This document shows, piece after piece, positions 21,722 to 32,468 of a stretch of 37,432 nucleotides of DNA (the stretch's first letter is position 1; each line of letters begins with the position of its first letter). Both the position numbers and the translations under genes were made by a program. Below the pieces are notes generated by a model. That model ran no database searches. It worked only from the letters and a program-made list of their open reading frames with translations, and was not told the origin of the DNA. This stretch comes from a virus: the IMG/VR virus record IMGVR_UViG_3300017756_000042, positions 1 to 37,432 of that record. One strand, 5' to 3'.

Positions 21722-24700
21722 TAAGATAAAGACCCTGATTGGGATGAACCAGCCACGGAACTTTTATCGCTCGATACTTGGATATTGTTGAGGACTACAC
21801 TACCGTATTGGGCGGTGTCACCGTCAGTACCAGCAGTTCTTTCGAGAGTCACAATCAATGTGTTACCCCCTACCTCAGCGCCGTCTAACGAACCACTGAA
21901 TAAGATAACATTCTTGTCATCTCCAGATGTCAGCGTCACTGTTCTTTCATCGAAAGCACCAGTGTTTGGGCACTCAACAGTAACATACAGAATAGAATCC
22001 CCTGTTGTCGCTTTCATAGTTGCTCTTGCAGTAACACTGACTTCTTTGCTTGTAACCCGATCAGGGACGCGACTGTTTATTGTAAATTTGCTGTGAGGTG
22101 ATGAGTTATCAACAGCACCCGGAAACACCATTCCGTCACTACTCATGATTGCATCTCCAGACGAAGGCGCAATGTGTGAGTCAAGCCCATCCAACCCAGC
22201 AGTATCTCTTGGTTTAGCCGAAGGTTTTGTTTGACCAAGCACACCGAACGCCCCTCCAGTGACACTATCATTATTGAAATTCATAACGCCCTTCAATCTG
22301 TTATTTATTCCGTTTGACAATTGATTTGACCCTGCTAACACTGAGCGATTTTCTGATTGTGTGGTTTGATCTGGGATGAATGACGAAGTTCTGTTGATCG
22401 GCACTAAACTATCACCAAGCACTAAGCCGGGTTGTGTATCTCCGAATCCTACTTGATTAGCCCAAGCACCATCGGAGGGACTGTTGCTTTGTTTGGTGTA
22501 TGCTTGACTTGACTTTTGAGAACCAGCACTTGTATGTGTTCCGGGTTGCCTTCTACTAACACCTCCCTTACTAGTAGTGGGAATAATGTAAGACGCAAAG
22601 TCCTTAGCGGCTCTCGATACATCTCTTTCGAGTGTAAAAGTAACCTTCTCCACATTTCTGCCGTCTATACTCCAACCGATCCTCTTTACTACCAGTGGTT
22701 CATTTGTCATAGCGAAGTTAGTATCAGTATAACTAACAGTGGTGGAAGGAATAAAGTTGATGTCATCGGTGATGTGCAGACGTGGCGCAAACCACTCAGC
22801 AAGCCGTGTCCAGTAAGCGTTTTCCAAATTGTAGGTAGTGCCACCCTTACCAAACTTTCGACATCCCAACGGGAATATACTGTCATCGTTGGTAGTGCCC
22901 CATGTAGTTACACCTGTGATGTCTCCAGAAGAATACCCTAAGTTGGATGAACCACAGCGGTTTCGACGCAGGGCTAGCAAGTAATCATAATTAACAGATA
23001 TGGTAATCATCTCGCTACCAGTTTGATCGGGCCAGTATGAAATCGGTATTGCTATTTCATAGAAGCCGTTGCCGTCAATCTCACAAGATGTAGATCCATC
23101 GGTAGCCAAAGTAGGAGTGAATATAGCACCGTTCGGGGCAACTCCAAATGATACGTTGAAATCATAATCAGCAAGGTACACAACGAAGCGTTGTGTGGAC
23201 TCCTGTGCGTGTGCGCCCTGATCGGCTAGGTCCACAAAGACTCTCAACTTACCATCCCCAAGAGTATTGTTGCTGGCAGGACTTCTGTTAGCAGTCTTGG
23301 GCATACCTTTTGGTATATGGACTACTTGGACAGCATAACTGATGGAGTTGGCACCATAGAACCCGTAATAATCGTCATAGGTATCTGTACCTGCGGAAGC
23401 GTTAGGTGTATCAGCACCAGTTTCAGAACCATCAAGGGCGTTGACTCTACCCGGAAACAGATTGCCTCCATGTAGCCCTGTCCAAGCGTAACCTAGTGTT
23501 GCGCTGTGAGTACTTTCAGTAACGGTTCTTGAAACGTCAGCGATGTAGCCGTAGCGAGCATCATCAAGCATGACTCCTTTGTCACCGTAGAAGTTGTGTG
23601 CGTCAGAAAAACGTGTGACCTCAGCCGTGATTGACAGTGGCGCTGACTTCAACTTCTCATATTCGGCTTTGGCCACAGCCAGTGCTTCGGATTGACTGGT
23701 AATATCAGGCATGTTGATAATCTCCCACCGAGGGCTAGAGTCAAGAGAGACAGTAGGGTAATCTACAAATGTAGATGAGCCACCGTAAAACACTCTTACA
23801 TTGGTGATTTGATCGGAGGACTGTGTTGATAGCGATGAAGTCCTAAGATTGTTGCTGTTGAAAACAAAACCACTGCCGTATGTAGGTCGATACGAAGGCA
23901 TAGAATCTCGACCCATAAGCCATGAGAATGAAGAACGAACTGAGTAATCTTCTCCTATTCCGCTAGAAGCCTCGGTTGTGGAGAATATGTTGGCGATAGT
24001 AGTGTTTCGGCAATCGTTTATTGATCCGTAGGAATCAAGTCGATTTACTGCTCGATATGAACCCAACGTAGATCCAGATGCATTAAATCCACTGAACGCA
24101 AACTGTATTGAATCTATGGCAGGGGTGGCTGTAATTGTAACAGTTACCTCAGAATTAGCAACATTTAACTTGGCGCTTGATTTGATAGTGATTTGCTGCC
24201 CTATCACAAGATGATGATTACTAGCATAGGTTTCTGCTGTAACAGTTCCACTTGATTCAGTCATGGTTTTGAAATCCCCAGCCTGACCCGGAAGTGAAGC
24301 ACTTTGAGGGTTAGTTGACATATTCTCAGACACTGGGATTGTGTTGATGTCCCACATACCATACAGTTTTGTTTGTTTGAGCCATGTTTCAGTCAAACAA
24401 TCCATCCAAGATACACGGAACTTGTCATGATCAAAGAAGGTTAGGCTGCCTTTATTCTTAACAAAGCCGTTAATTTCCATAAGCAAACGCATAGGGAAAA
24501 TGTTAGCCAGCCCAAAGTGTACTCGAGCATCAGGGTATGTATTCTGAGCATCAGACTGAGTAGTGTCTATAGTGACTTCTGAAAACACTCTACCCTTTGC
24601 TTGCATCAATGTTTCGGCACTGTTAGCACCACCATATCCAGATCCATCCCACTCACCTGAAGCACCACCAAATTCATTTGGGTTGCCTAAGAATGATAAG

Positions 24701-27700
24701 GCCTCAACCCTAAACCCATTTGGTATTTTGATATTGATGGCCCCAGCCGTAGTAACAGCGTCAGTACTGTCCTCCAAATTGATAACAAAATAAGAATAAG
24801 TACCAGCAATCGGAGAAGAAGAAGAGATTGTTCCGTGTTTGATAATGGTGTATTCTCCGTCAAAAGAAGCACCACTGCTCATTGTTGGCGGTGCTGCTGT
24901 CCTAGCCTCGATCTCAATAGTTTGCCCTGTTCGGAGAGTAGCGAAGTATCTCATATCGTCATAGGGGAGAATGTTCTGTACTTTGATCATCATCTGACCT
25001 GTTGCGGTTACTTCCCCTGTTGACGTAAAGTCAGAATTGACTTGAGCAAAGAACCCATTGTTTGATGCATGAGCATAATCTGTAAAACTTTGTAACTCAT
25101 CACTAACCACATTGAGGTGCCAAATCTTTTTCTTTTCGTTCGATATGATCTGGCCTACTACACCTGCTGTGCCTGTGCCTATCCCAGTCGTTACTGCTAC
25201 TATACTTGGATCGTCTAAGTAGACGATGCCGTCGCCTACCTGAATATCAGTCAGAAGTCCACTATTCTTACTGTGTAAGGATTTGTAGTTTGCATTCCAA
25301 GAAGCCGACTCGTCTAAGTTGTATGGGGACGTGGAAGCCCTGTCCCAGTAGTTGTCGATCAAGACTGGGAACCCTTCGGTTTCTACCAAGTAGTCCCCGA
25401 TTTCCTTGCGACCACCGCTTGTTTGACCTGCTTGACCACCGTTGCTTTGTGTGTTCAAGTTAAAGAATCTCGATCCGTCTACAATAACAAATGCCCCTGC
25501 TTTGTCTTCCCAATTGTGGTATTTGCTGTTGGACTCGCTGTTCGATCCACCACTGACCGCACTCCAAGCGTTACCTGTTATTGGATCAGTGTTGCCCATT
25601 TCCCAAAAGTTGACATCTTCTCCTATCGCTAAATCAGTAAAGATTTGCCTTTCTTGAGAGTTAGAGATATTTTCATCCGCATAAGACAAACTTAGTTCAT
25701 AGTTCCCTGCATATGGCGCAAGCAAACCATACTCTTGTTTTCGATACCCAGCGTCAGCGTTTGCTGTGCCATCGTTGCGAGCATCAGCCCATAGAATCCA
25801 AACGTGTTTGAAGTCGTTGTCTAATTCTCGAATATGAACTAAGCGGTCAGCAAGGGTGCCAGTCAAGTGGTTCTGTTGGAAGAAGTTAGTGGCAGGTAGT
25901 GTAATTGTAGTGTTGCCATACTGCATGACACCCGGATAAACACCTGCTATGGTTTGTTTTTTTGTTCCGTTGACAGCGATACCGCCATCAGGAATGCCAG
26001 TTTGTCCCATAACATCATCATAGAATGAAAAGCCTATTCTTCTTTGGGACAATGTTTTTCGACTAAAGGCACCTGTGACAATACTTGACTCGGTGGTTCT
26101 TGCGCTTGTCCTCACACTAGGAGCAACATATTCTTTAAACCTAACACGGGCAGTGTAAGTAGTCGTTCCATTCGCAAGGGATCTTTGTTCTTTAGTACCC
26201 AACTCGAACTTCCAACAAGCGATGCCGCTCACAGTACTACTTGTGACGTTGACAGCGCAGTATCGACCGTTTAGATTGGGAAACCTTGTTGACTTTAGTC
26301 TAAAGTTTTCGGCGTAGGCGTTTGCGATACCAGTCTTTGGTATGTGGGCTACGAAGTAGTAGTAGCCTCCTTCGGGATTAGTCACTGGTATAAGAGTCGA
26401 ACCTTGACTTGTTCTAAAATACTTTGCCACGTACTTAGTCTCTAACTTGAGAATGTTGGCTGAACTTGCTACGGATGCACCAGTGGCAATACCACTGTCT
26501 ACAAATCCATCAGTCGCTCTAAATTCAAGACCAAAGATACTGGATGTGTCGAAGACTTCATGGATTCCTTGCACCACCATACTTGTGTCCCCAACGGTGA
26601 AGTTGGAAGCCAACTGCATGCTGTGATCCGTTGGTTTAATTCGTGCGAACATATAGTTGAACCACGCTGACTTCGGTAGGTCTTGCATCCATCGGCTGTG
26701 TAGTGAGCGATGTTGAGCATCGCTTGTAGCGTGACCTGCTGTGATAGCGTCATCCCAGTCATCATATGCGTCATTTGGGCCGATAGTATCTTCGTCGTTG
26801 TAGACTTGAATAGCATGCGATGTTCTGTTTCGCATTCGAGAATCAAGATGCTTGGTGAATGTGCCAGATCCATCTACAACTTCGTTGAATCCAAGCGTAG
26901 CGTTTGCCCTTTGGTTGCGTGTAGCACCCATATAATAGACATCTAACTTGCGCTGCGATTCACTGCGGTTGTAGGCAATCTGCGATGTCTGCGTTCCTTC
27001 GTCGGAAGTACCCATCTCCCAAGTAGGCAGTTGTCTATCTAAATTGGAAAAATAATCACTGGCTTGTATTGAAATTGTAGGGGTTCTATTTGTAGCGTCC
27101 AATTTGTAATTCATACCCGTAACAGAACCTCGCCAGATCGGGCGGTCACAGGCGTTTCTAAACAACAACAAAGACCAGTTGGCGTAGGAGTTTTGATTAA
27201 ACATAGGCATCAGTGTCAACTGTTGATCGTCATCAATCACGTCTATATTAAGAGTCGAAACTGAATTTGAACCAGACTGATATGACATCTTGACGGCGGG
27301 AGGCATATCTACCCCGCTCGGGTGATCGTTGAGAGGTCGGATCATACCTACGCGGTCGATAAGGACTGCGATTTTCTTTTGTGCGCCTTTGGCTTGTAGT
27401 TCCCATCCGTACATATCAGCGGCCTCAAATTGATTGCCGTCAGCCTTGTTTCCTATCGCACCCGCAGTTACAATCTTTGTGCCGTTTTTGTAAAGGTCAT
27501 AAGTACCGTTGGTGTAATCAAAAACAAAGTCATAGTCGATCCACACATCAGACATACTTGGTTGAACATAAGCACCAAGATTACCAGTGGTGACAGTAGT
27601 AACCGTGTTTTGAATAAAGTCAGCAGGTGCAATCTCCAACTCTACTGCAGCAGCACTGTAACTTGTGTCACCACTACTGGTGCTTGTCCACGCTGTACCC

Positions 27701-28542
27701 TCACAACCAACACGTAACTTGAGGTATGGGGTAGTAGTAGTAGCAAGTTCAAGAGGGGCAATCCTGATCGTAAAGATGTCATTATCACCTTTGCTGTTGA
27801 GCGTTCCGTTGTAAGCAAGCATAGGCTTGTATGTACTACTGTTGTGGTAAATCTCTTGTACTAAAAACGGTTGACCGCTTGGCGATTCAATAGGGTACAA
27901 ATAACCACTAACACCAGTGGTACTTGTGTGGGTCTTGATACCCGCATAAGTCCCCGCTGTATGAGTTCTAACCATAGTGGTCGGGGTACTCGCAGTAGTT
28001 GGCAAACCCGCACTGTTGTCCAACGCACCCGAGTTGTTTTTGGCAGGGTAGTTCATAGTGTCTCGGCCAAATGTAGAGTCAGTAGAACCTGTTGCCGCGT
28101 AGTATGTGCATGATGTGTCATGGGCGTAGGTAAATCGAAGATAACCTTCGTGTGAATCTGTAGTAGTAGCGGCATTATACCGCTGTCTGTTGGCATTTGT
28201 TAGTGAATCTGGGTATTGGGGGATTGCCAACCCCTCATACTTGTTTCCTCCAGATCGTCGGTTCTGATCGTAGCCAAGCCATTCGTTTAGCCCGGAGTTG
28301 AATTTACCCCCTTCTTCCGTCGTCAGTGCGTTGTTGGCTAATTGCGCTCGTTCTACCATAGCGTATGCGTAGCGAGGGTTTAGGTTAGCCCACCCGTTGA
28401 TCGGGTTTCCTTGGTGAGACTTGTAATTGTAGTAGGTAGCAGTTGGTGTGTTGAGATCGTCGGGGACTGTGCGAGCCCCCATGAAGTCGTCGTAATACCC
28501 TGCCATCCACACTGTCAATTTTCTATCTACTGTCCTCGTCAT
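21718..28542 (-). CDS. Giant tail hub / host-recognition protein, 2274 aa
   Basis: This follows the tape measure gene, where siphoviruses carry distal-tail and hub proteins. Residues about 225-410 resemble a concanavalin/LamG lectin domain (YDFVFDYTNGTYDLYKNG). At 415-520 is a hub-like beta domain (LNIDVIDDD, IWRGSVTG). Another hub-like part near 1540-1720 has SEALAVAKAEYEKLKSAP and GDKGVMLDDARYGYIADVS. The roughly 1000 residues between are beta-rich and may be inserted adhesion domains. A Ser/Gly/Asn-rich linker covers 1990-2140, then a terminal beta-sandwich. It should form the tail tip, bind the host surface and close the tube. Start 28542 follows AGGTGAG. Confidence 0.75.
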   Translation of the reverse strand: MTRTVDRKLTVWMAGYYDDFMGARTVPDDLNTPTATYYNYKSHQGNPINGWANLNPRYAYAMVERAQLANNALTTEEGGKFNSGLNEWLGYDQNRRSGGNKYEGLAIPQYPDSLTNANRQRYNAATTTDSHEGYLRFTYAHDTSCTYYAATGSTDSTFGRDTMNYPAKNNSGALDNSAGLPTTASTPTTMVRTHTAGTYAGIKTHTSTTGVSGYLYPIESPSGQPFLVQEIYHNSSTYKPMLAYNGTLNSKGDNDIFTIRIAPLELATTTTPYLKLRVGCEGTAWTSTSSGDTSYSAAAVELEIAPADFIQNTVTTVTTGNLGAYVQPSMSDVWIDYDFVFDYTNGTYDLYKNGTKIVTAGAIGNKADGNQFEAADMYGWELQAKGAQKKIAVLIDRVGMIRPLNDHPSGVDMPPAVKMSYQSGSNSVSTLNIDVIDDDQQLTLMPMFNQNSYANWSLLLFRNACDRPIWRGSVTGMNYKLDATNRTPTISIQASDYFSNLDRQLPTWEMGTSDEGTQTSQIAYNRSESQRKLDVYYMGATRNQRANATLGFNEVVDGSGTFTKHLDSRMRNRTSHAIQVYNDEDTIGPNDAYDDWDDAITAGHATSDAQHRSLHSRWMQDLPKSAWFNYMFARIKPTDHSMQLASNFTVGDTSMVVQGIHEVFDTSSIFGLEFRATDGFVDSGIATGASVASSANILKLETKYVAKYFRTSQGSTLIPVTNPEGGYYYFVAHIPKTGIANAYAENFRLKSTRFPNLNGRYCAVNVTSSTVSGIACWKFELGTKEQRSLANGTTTYTARVRFKEYVAPSVRTSARTTESSIVTGAFSRKTLSQRRIGFSFYDDVMGQTGIPDGGIAVNGTKKQTIAGVYPGVMQYGNTTITLPATNFFQQNHLTGTLADRLVHIRELDNDFKHVWILWADARNDGTANADAGYRKQEYGLLAPYAGNYELSLSYADENISNSQERQIFTDLAIGEDVNFWEMGNTDPITGNAWSAVSGGSNSESNSKYHNWEDKAGAFVIVDGSRFFNLNTQSNGGQAGQTSGGRKEIGDYLVETEGFPVLIDNYWDRASTSPYNLDESASWNANYKSLHSKNSGLLTDIQVGDGIVYLDDPSIVAVTTGIGTGTAGVVGQIISNEKKKIWHLNVVSDELQSFTDYAHASNNGFFAQVNSDFTSTGEVTATGQMMIKVQNILPYDDMRYFATLRTGQTIEIEARTAAPPTMSSGASFDGEYTIIKHGTISSSSPIAGTYSYFVINLEDSTDAVTTAGAINIKIPNGFRVEALSFLGNPNEFGGASGEWDGSGYGGANSAETLMQAKGRVFSEVTIDTTQSDAQNTYPDARVHFGLANIFPMRLLMEINGFVKNKGSLTFFDHDKFRVSWMDCLTETWLKQTKLYGMWDINTIPVSENMSTNPQSASLPGQAGDFKTMTESSGTVTAETYASNHHLVIGQQITIKSSAKLNVANSEVTVTITATPAIDSIQFAFSGFNASGSTLGSYRAVNRLDSYGSINDCRNTTIANIFSTTEASSGIGEDYSVRSSFSWLMGRDSMPSYRPTYGSGFVFNSNNLRTSSLSTQSSDQITNVRVFYGGSSTFVDYPTVSLDSSPRWEIINMPDITSQSEALAVAKAEYEKLKSAPLSITAEVTRFSDAHNFYGDKGVMLDDARYGYIADVSRTVTESTHSATLGYAWTGLHGGNLFPGRVNALDGSETGADTPNASAGTDTYDDYYGFYGANSISYAVQVVHIPKGMPKTANRSPASNNTLGDGKLRVFVDLADQGAHAQESTQRFVVYLADYDFNVSFGVAPNGAIFTPTLATDGSTSCEIDGNGFYEIAIPISYWPDQTGSEMITISVNYDYLLALRRNRCGSSNLGYSSGDITGVTTWGTTNDDSIFPLGCRKFGKGGTTYNLENAYWTRLAEWFAPRLHITDDINFIPSTTVSYTDTNFAMTNEPLVVKRIGWSIDGRNVEKVTFTLERDVSRAAKDFASYIIPTTSKGGVSRRQPGTHTSAGSQKSSQAYTKQSNSPSDGAWANQVGFGDTQPGLVLGDSLVPINRTSSFIPDQTTQSENRSVLAGSNQLSNGINNRLKGVMNFNNDSVTGGAFGVLGQTKPSAKPRDTAGLDGLDSHIAPSSGDAIMSSDGMVFPGAVDNSSPHSKFTINSRVPDRVTSKEVSVTARATMKATTGDSILYVTVECPNTGAFDERTVTLTSGDDKNVILFSGSLDGAEVGGNTLIVTLERTAGTDGDTAQYGSVVLNNIQVSSDKSSVAGSSQSGSLSY

Positions 28543-28553
28543 TCTATACTCAC

Positions 28554-31500
28554 CTATGCTGTGTTGAGGTGCTGGGTCACAATGCTTATGATTTTATCAG
28601 CCGCCTCTTGCTCATTGAAGAACCCGTGGAAGTTGTTGCTGACAATTACTTCGTTCTTGTTGTAAAGAGTACCTACACCTTGCGTAACAACCTGTTTGTA
28701 CAGCGATCCCGTGACGTTGCCGTACTTACCACCAAAGAATAACTCTTCCCTTGCGCCTGAAAACTGGTATATCTCTTCTGTTAGATTCTGTATGTCGTCA
28801 GCCGTCTGACCAATTGTAACGGAGGTGTTGTCTATTGCCATCTCAAAATTTCTTTGAGCAAGTTCAGCGTCTGATGTACTGATAACCATGCTGTTAAGAA
28901 CTTCGACATACCTAATGAATTCCTCATTGTGACCATATAGTATCCTGAGGGAATCCATAAATCCCTTGTCTAATTTTTTGCCTGATCTAATCTGTTTTTC
29001 GATAGCCAACTGTATATCAGTTGCTTTTGCCATTCGCTGACCACCCAAAACATACTGATCTCCTCGTAGCCCCTGTTCTTCTATCAAATCAAACATATCG
29101 TCGTTTGCTTCCTTTACGTCTTTGCTTGCCGCGTTTATTCTCAAAAGTGTTCGATCTAACGCTTCTCCAAACATGCTTCTTGACATTTGTGAGCCCTGTT
29201 GACTGATGAAAGAATTTATCATCATCGTGTTCATTCCGTCTGATACACTTGATATAGCATGCGAAAGTTTCAGTGCTTCATCTACTGAGGCCCCCATTTC
29301 ACCACTGAAGTCACCTTGGGCCGCAGTCAATTTTTGAATCACCTCAAGTCTTCTTTGTTCATCGTTATACAATTCTCTTAGCGTAATGCTGTTGAGCCCT
29401 AACTGTTCATTGAGTGCTTTATTTTGAATAAGTTGCTGATCGACATCACCATATAACCTATCATTCACATTAATAAAAGTGGCTGACGCGTCATTTATTT
29501 CTTTCATCAATTCGACTTCTTTTTCTCTTTGCTTATTCATGGCAGATATGAATATGATAGCCAAACCATAAGCGGCAACCATACCACCTAGAGTTAGAGC
29601 GCCTCTCGTCATGAACCAATTGGTTTGTTTTTGTAATTTCATCATAGTCATTTGGTTCTTAATGTACTCTTGTACCGATTTACCTACTGTAACAAACGCT
29701 GGGGCTAGCATCATAACTGACGATGTTGCCGCAGCCATAGAACCAGTAAGTCCAAACATACCTGATCCGCTTACTATGGTGACAAGTGAACTTGTCGCCA
29801 TCATCATTTTATTCGTGGCTTGGGCAGCCAACTCCTTCTCTCTTCTGTAATCCTGATCGACCTTTACTAATTTCTTAGTTTGATCTGAAAGTGAATCTAA
29901 ACCACCTTCTAAAGCGTACATGATTTCCTGTTTGATTTTTTCAGCGTCAACACGATCCTTTACCGCTTTGTTTATTTTTTCTTGTAACTTAGCATATGCT
30001 TCTTCATCTTTAAGTAAAGGGTCCATAATAGTTTGCAGTTTGTTCATGTCTACTAACTTTTCTTGCTGTAACTCGTTTAAGGTTTTTTCTATGGCAGTCC
30101 TTCTTCTAGTGACCTCTTCCATGTCCATCTCTTTGAGAGTAGCAGTTTCGAGGATTTTTGTCCTACTCATCAACTCTCCGTTGATTTGTGTGATCACACC
30201 TGTGACATAACCAGCACCCTGTTTGCCCAAATCAAAGGGGGTGATTGGGATTGGACCATCTTTATTGTTTATATTGGCATTCATTTCTTGCATAGCCAAC
30301 TGAGTTTTTTCCATTACCTCCTGAATGACTTTTGCTTGCGCTGCAGCCCTCGCTCGGGCTGTGACTTCTTTTTCTGTGTCTCCCGCATTTTTTAATATGA
30401 GAGCGTTCTGAACTTCCAGATCGCGATTCATTAGATTATATGCTTTTGCTAAATCATTTACGTTGAATGATACTTCTTTTGAAAGGCGCACTTGGTCTTC
30501 GTCTAAACCACGTTGATTGCTTCTTAATTGATACGCTACTTGGTTTTCGGATTGAAGCATTTGCATGACCGCGCGCTGGTCCTTGAGTGCCGCTACTGTT
30601 GCGTACTGATCCTGTAATTGTTCTTCGCTAAGACCATTGGCCGCCTGCATATTGGTTAGCATTTGAGAGGCATATGATTGTTCTTTGATACTAGCATCGA
30701 ATTGGCCTTGCCTAATCTGATGAAACGTAGTAGCCATTTCTTTGGCAAAGTCTCTATCCTGTGCTATGATCCTGTTAATTTTAGTTGCGTCATTGAGCCT
30801 GCCATCACCGAGGGTTTTGAGTCGATACGCTATATTCTCTCGTTGTTTATCAGTCTCTTCTATTTGCTCGCTTTTTTCAGCAATTGTGGCAGTAAGATCC
30901 TTTTCCATTTGTAATGCTGGTAGTCTTCTAAGGTCTATTGCCATCTGTTCATGTTTAGCAAAGCGAATAGATTCTTGGTGGGTATTGACTAATTGCGCTT
31001 GATAACGAATACGGTTCATCATAGCATTCTGATCTTTAGATGCTTGTACTCCGTATTCTAAGTGAGTCGCTTGTTTACTGTGTAGGTTTTCGTTAGCGAT
31101 CAGGATTCCGTGCAGGCTACGCTGAACACTGTCCATCATCTCAAAACCGATGGCCATACTTTGTAGGCCAATGCTGAATCGGAGGAAGCCTTCAAACTGC
31201 TCAAACGAACCAACTAAACGACCAAGTATGTTACCAAACGTAGGCATAACATCCATGAGTTCAACATAAGCCTCTTTCATAGAGTTGGATGCTTGCAGTT
31301 GTCCAATCATAAACGGTGTCATTTTTTGACCAAGAGCAGCGTCAAGATTTTCTTGAATAGCCCGTTGCTTTTCAAGTTGCATTGTTAGGCTTTGCATCGC
31401 TTTGTCAGCCTGTGCTGTGGCTGAATCATACCCTTCCATACCATCAGCGGCTAACTGTACTATTCGGTTGTGGTTTTCCATCAACTTAATGAAACGAACG

Positions 31501-32447
31501 TAGTGTCTGTTTCCAGAGACAATTTGTGCTATGTTTTGCTTTTGCTCAGAATTGAGTTCCCTGTAACCACCGTCAATCAACCCTTGCATAAAGTCTTCCA
31601 TATTCAAGAGTTCACCGTTTGCATCCTTAGTAGCAATCCCCATAGCCTCAAGTTTATCTCGAGTACCGCTAATGTTACCACCAAGTCGAGCATACATCAT
31701 ACGCAGGGCACGACCCGAAGCACCTTGTTCTTCACCTGCTTCCAGCAGGGTCGCAGATGCTGCCGCCATAAAGTGGAAGGACTCGCCTACTAAGTCACCC
31801 TGCGCAGCAAAGTTTGCTAGCGTCTTAACCAAGTCACCTTCCATAGCAACCGAACGGTTAGCAATAGTGTTGAGTGTGTCAAGCATGACACCGCTTTGCT
31901 CTATGAGTAAGTTACGTTGTTCTAATACCGAGAGGGATTTGAATTGAGCCGAAGTCATATTGGCCGTTAGCAACCCGGTTTGCTGTTGCAGTTGGATCAT
32001 ACCACGCTGGGCTTCCTCAGCATTTAGATCGGAGATTGCCGATAGGATGTTTGCTTGTTTGACCAATATATCGACGTTTTGTTGCCCGATCAGGTTTGCT
32101 ACCTGCGCGGCACGAGAGCCCGCGTCAAGTGCTTCTGAACCAACGATTGCATACGCTTCACCGATTTCAATTAAAGCCTCAGCAGTAGCATCCAAGTTAT
32201 CTGAGCCAAAAAACTTTTCAAACTCAACCTTTGCTTTTCCCAGTTCTTGTGATGCTTCTGATAACTCAGCAGTCATCATGTTGAGATTGTTTGTGAAGTC
32301 GTCAACTGGTTTTAGCATCGCCTCGAAAGAGTCAAGGACAACCGCCTTCATGATTGTCATTTGGGTTTTAGCATCACTAACCATCTTGTCAGCATTCCAC
32401 TGAGCAACGACGTTAAAGAAAACTTGTGATGCACCGATTCGAGTCAT
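28554..32447 (-). CDS. Tail tape measure protein, 1297 aa
   Basis: A long, mostly helical protein with the TP901-type tape-measure core at about residues 100-330 (GEAYAIVGSEALDAGSRAAQ, ALRMMYARLGGNISGTRDKL). Extended coiled-coil regions follow, and then hydrophobic segments near 890-925 and 945-970 that could insert in the host membrane during DNA entry. The length predicts a tail near 190 nm at about 0.15 nm per residue, a general rule for siphoviruses. A TATA box 27 nt upstream of its start may give it its own transcript. It lies between the frameshifted chaperone and the hub, as expected. Confidence 0.9.
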   Translation of the reverse strand: MTRIGASQVFFNVVAQWNADKMVSDAKTQMTIMKAVVLDSFEAMLKPVDDFTNNLNMMTAELSEASQELGKAKVEFEKFFGSDNLDATAEALIEIGEAYAIVGSEALDAGSRAAQVANLIGQQNVDILVKQANILSAISDLNAEEAQRGMIQLQQQTGLLTANMTSAQFKSLSVLEQRNLLIEQSGVMLDTLNTIANRSVAMEGDLVKTLANFAAQGDLVGESFHFMAAASATLLEAGEEQGASGRALRMMYARLGGNISGTRDKLEAMGIATKDANGELLNMEDFMQGLIDGGYRELNSEQKQNIAQIVSGNRHYVRFIKLMENHNRIVQLAADGMEGYDSATAQADKAMQSLTMQLEKQRAIQENLDAALGQKMTPFMIGQLQASNSMKEAYVELMDVMPTFGNILGRLVGSFEQFEGFLRFSIGLQSMAIGFEMMDSVQRSLHGILIANENLHSKQATHLEYGVQASKDQNAMMNRIRYQAQLVNTHQESIRFAKHEQMAIDLRRLPALQMEKDLTATIAEKSEQIEETDKQRENIAYRLKTLGDGRLNDATKINRIIAQDRDFAKEMATTFHQIRQGQFDASIKEQSYASQMLTNMQAANGLSEEQLQDQYATVAALKDQRAVMQMLQSENQVAYQLRSNQRGLDEDQVRLSKEVSFNVNDLAKAYNLMNRDLEVQNALILKNAGDTEKEVTARARAAAQAKVIQEVMEKTQLAMQEMNANINNKDGPIPITPFDLGKQGAGYVTGVITQINGELMSRTKILETATLKEMDMEEVTRRRTAIEKTLNELQQEKLVDMNKLQTIMDPLLKDEEAYAKLQEKINKAVKDRVDAEKIKQEIMYALEGGLDSLSDQTKKLVKVDQDYRREKELAAQATNKMMMATSSLVTIVSGSGMFGLTGSMAAATSSVMMLAPAFVTVGKSVQEYIKNQMTMMKLQKQTNWFMTRGALTLGGMVAAYGLAIIFISAMNKQREKEVELMKEINDASATFINVNDRLYGDVDQQLIQNKALNEQLGLNSITLRELYNDEQRRLEVIQKLTAAQGDFSGEMGASVDEALKLSHAISSVSDGMNTMMINSFISQQGSQMSRSMFGEALDRTLLRINAASKDVKEANDDMFDLIEEQGLRGDQYVLGGQRMAKATDIQLAIEKQIRSGKKLDKGFMDSLRILYGHNEEFIRYVEVLNSMVISTSDAELAQRNFEMAIDNTSVTIGQTADDIQNLTEEIYQFSGAREELFFGGKYGNVTGSLYKQVVTQGVGTLYNKNEVIVSNNFHGFFNEQEAADKIISIVTQHLNTA

Positions 32448-32468
32448 GCTAACCGCCCCTGTAATGTA

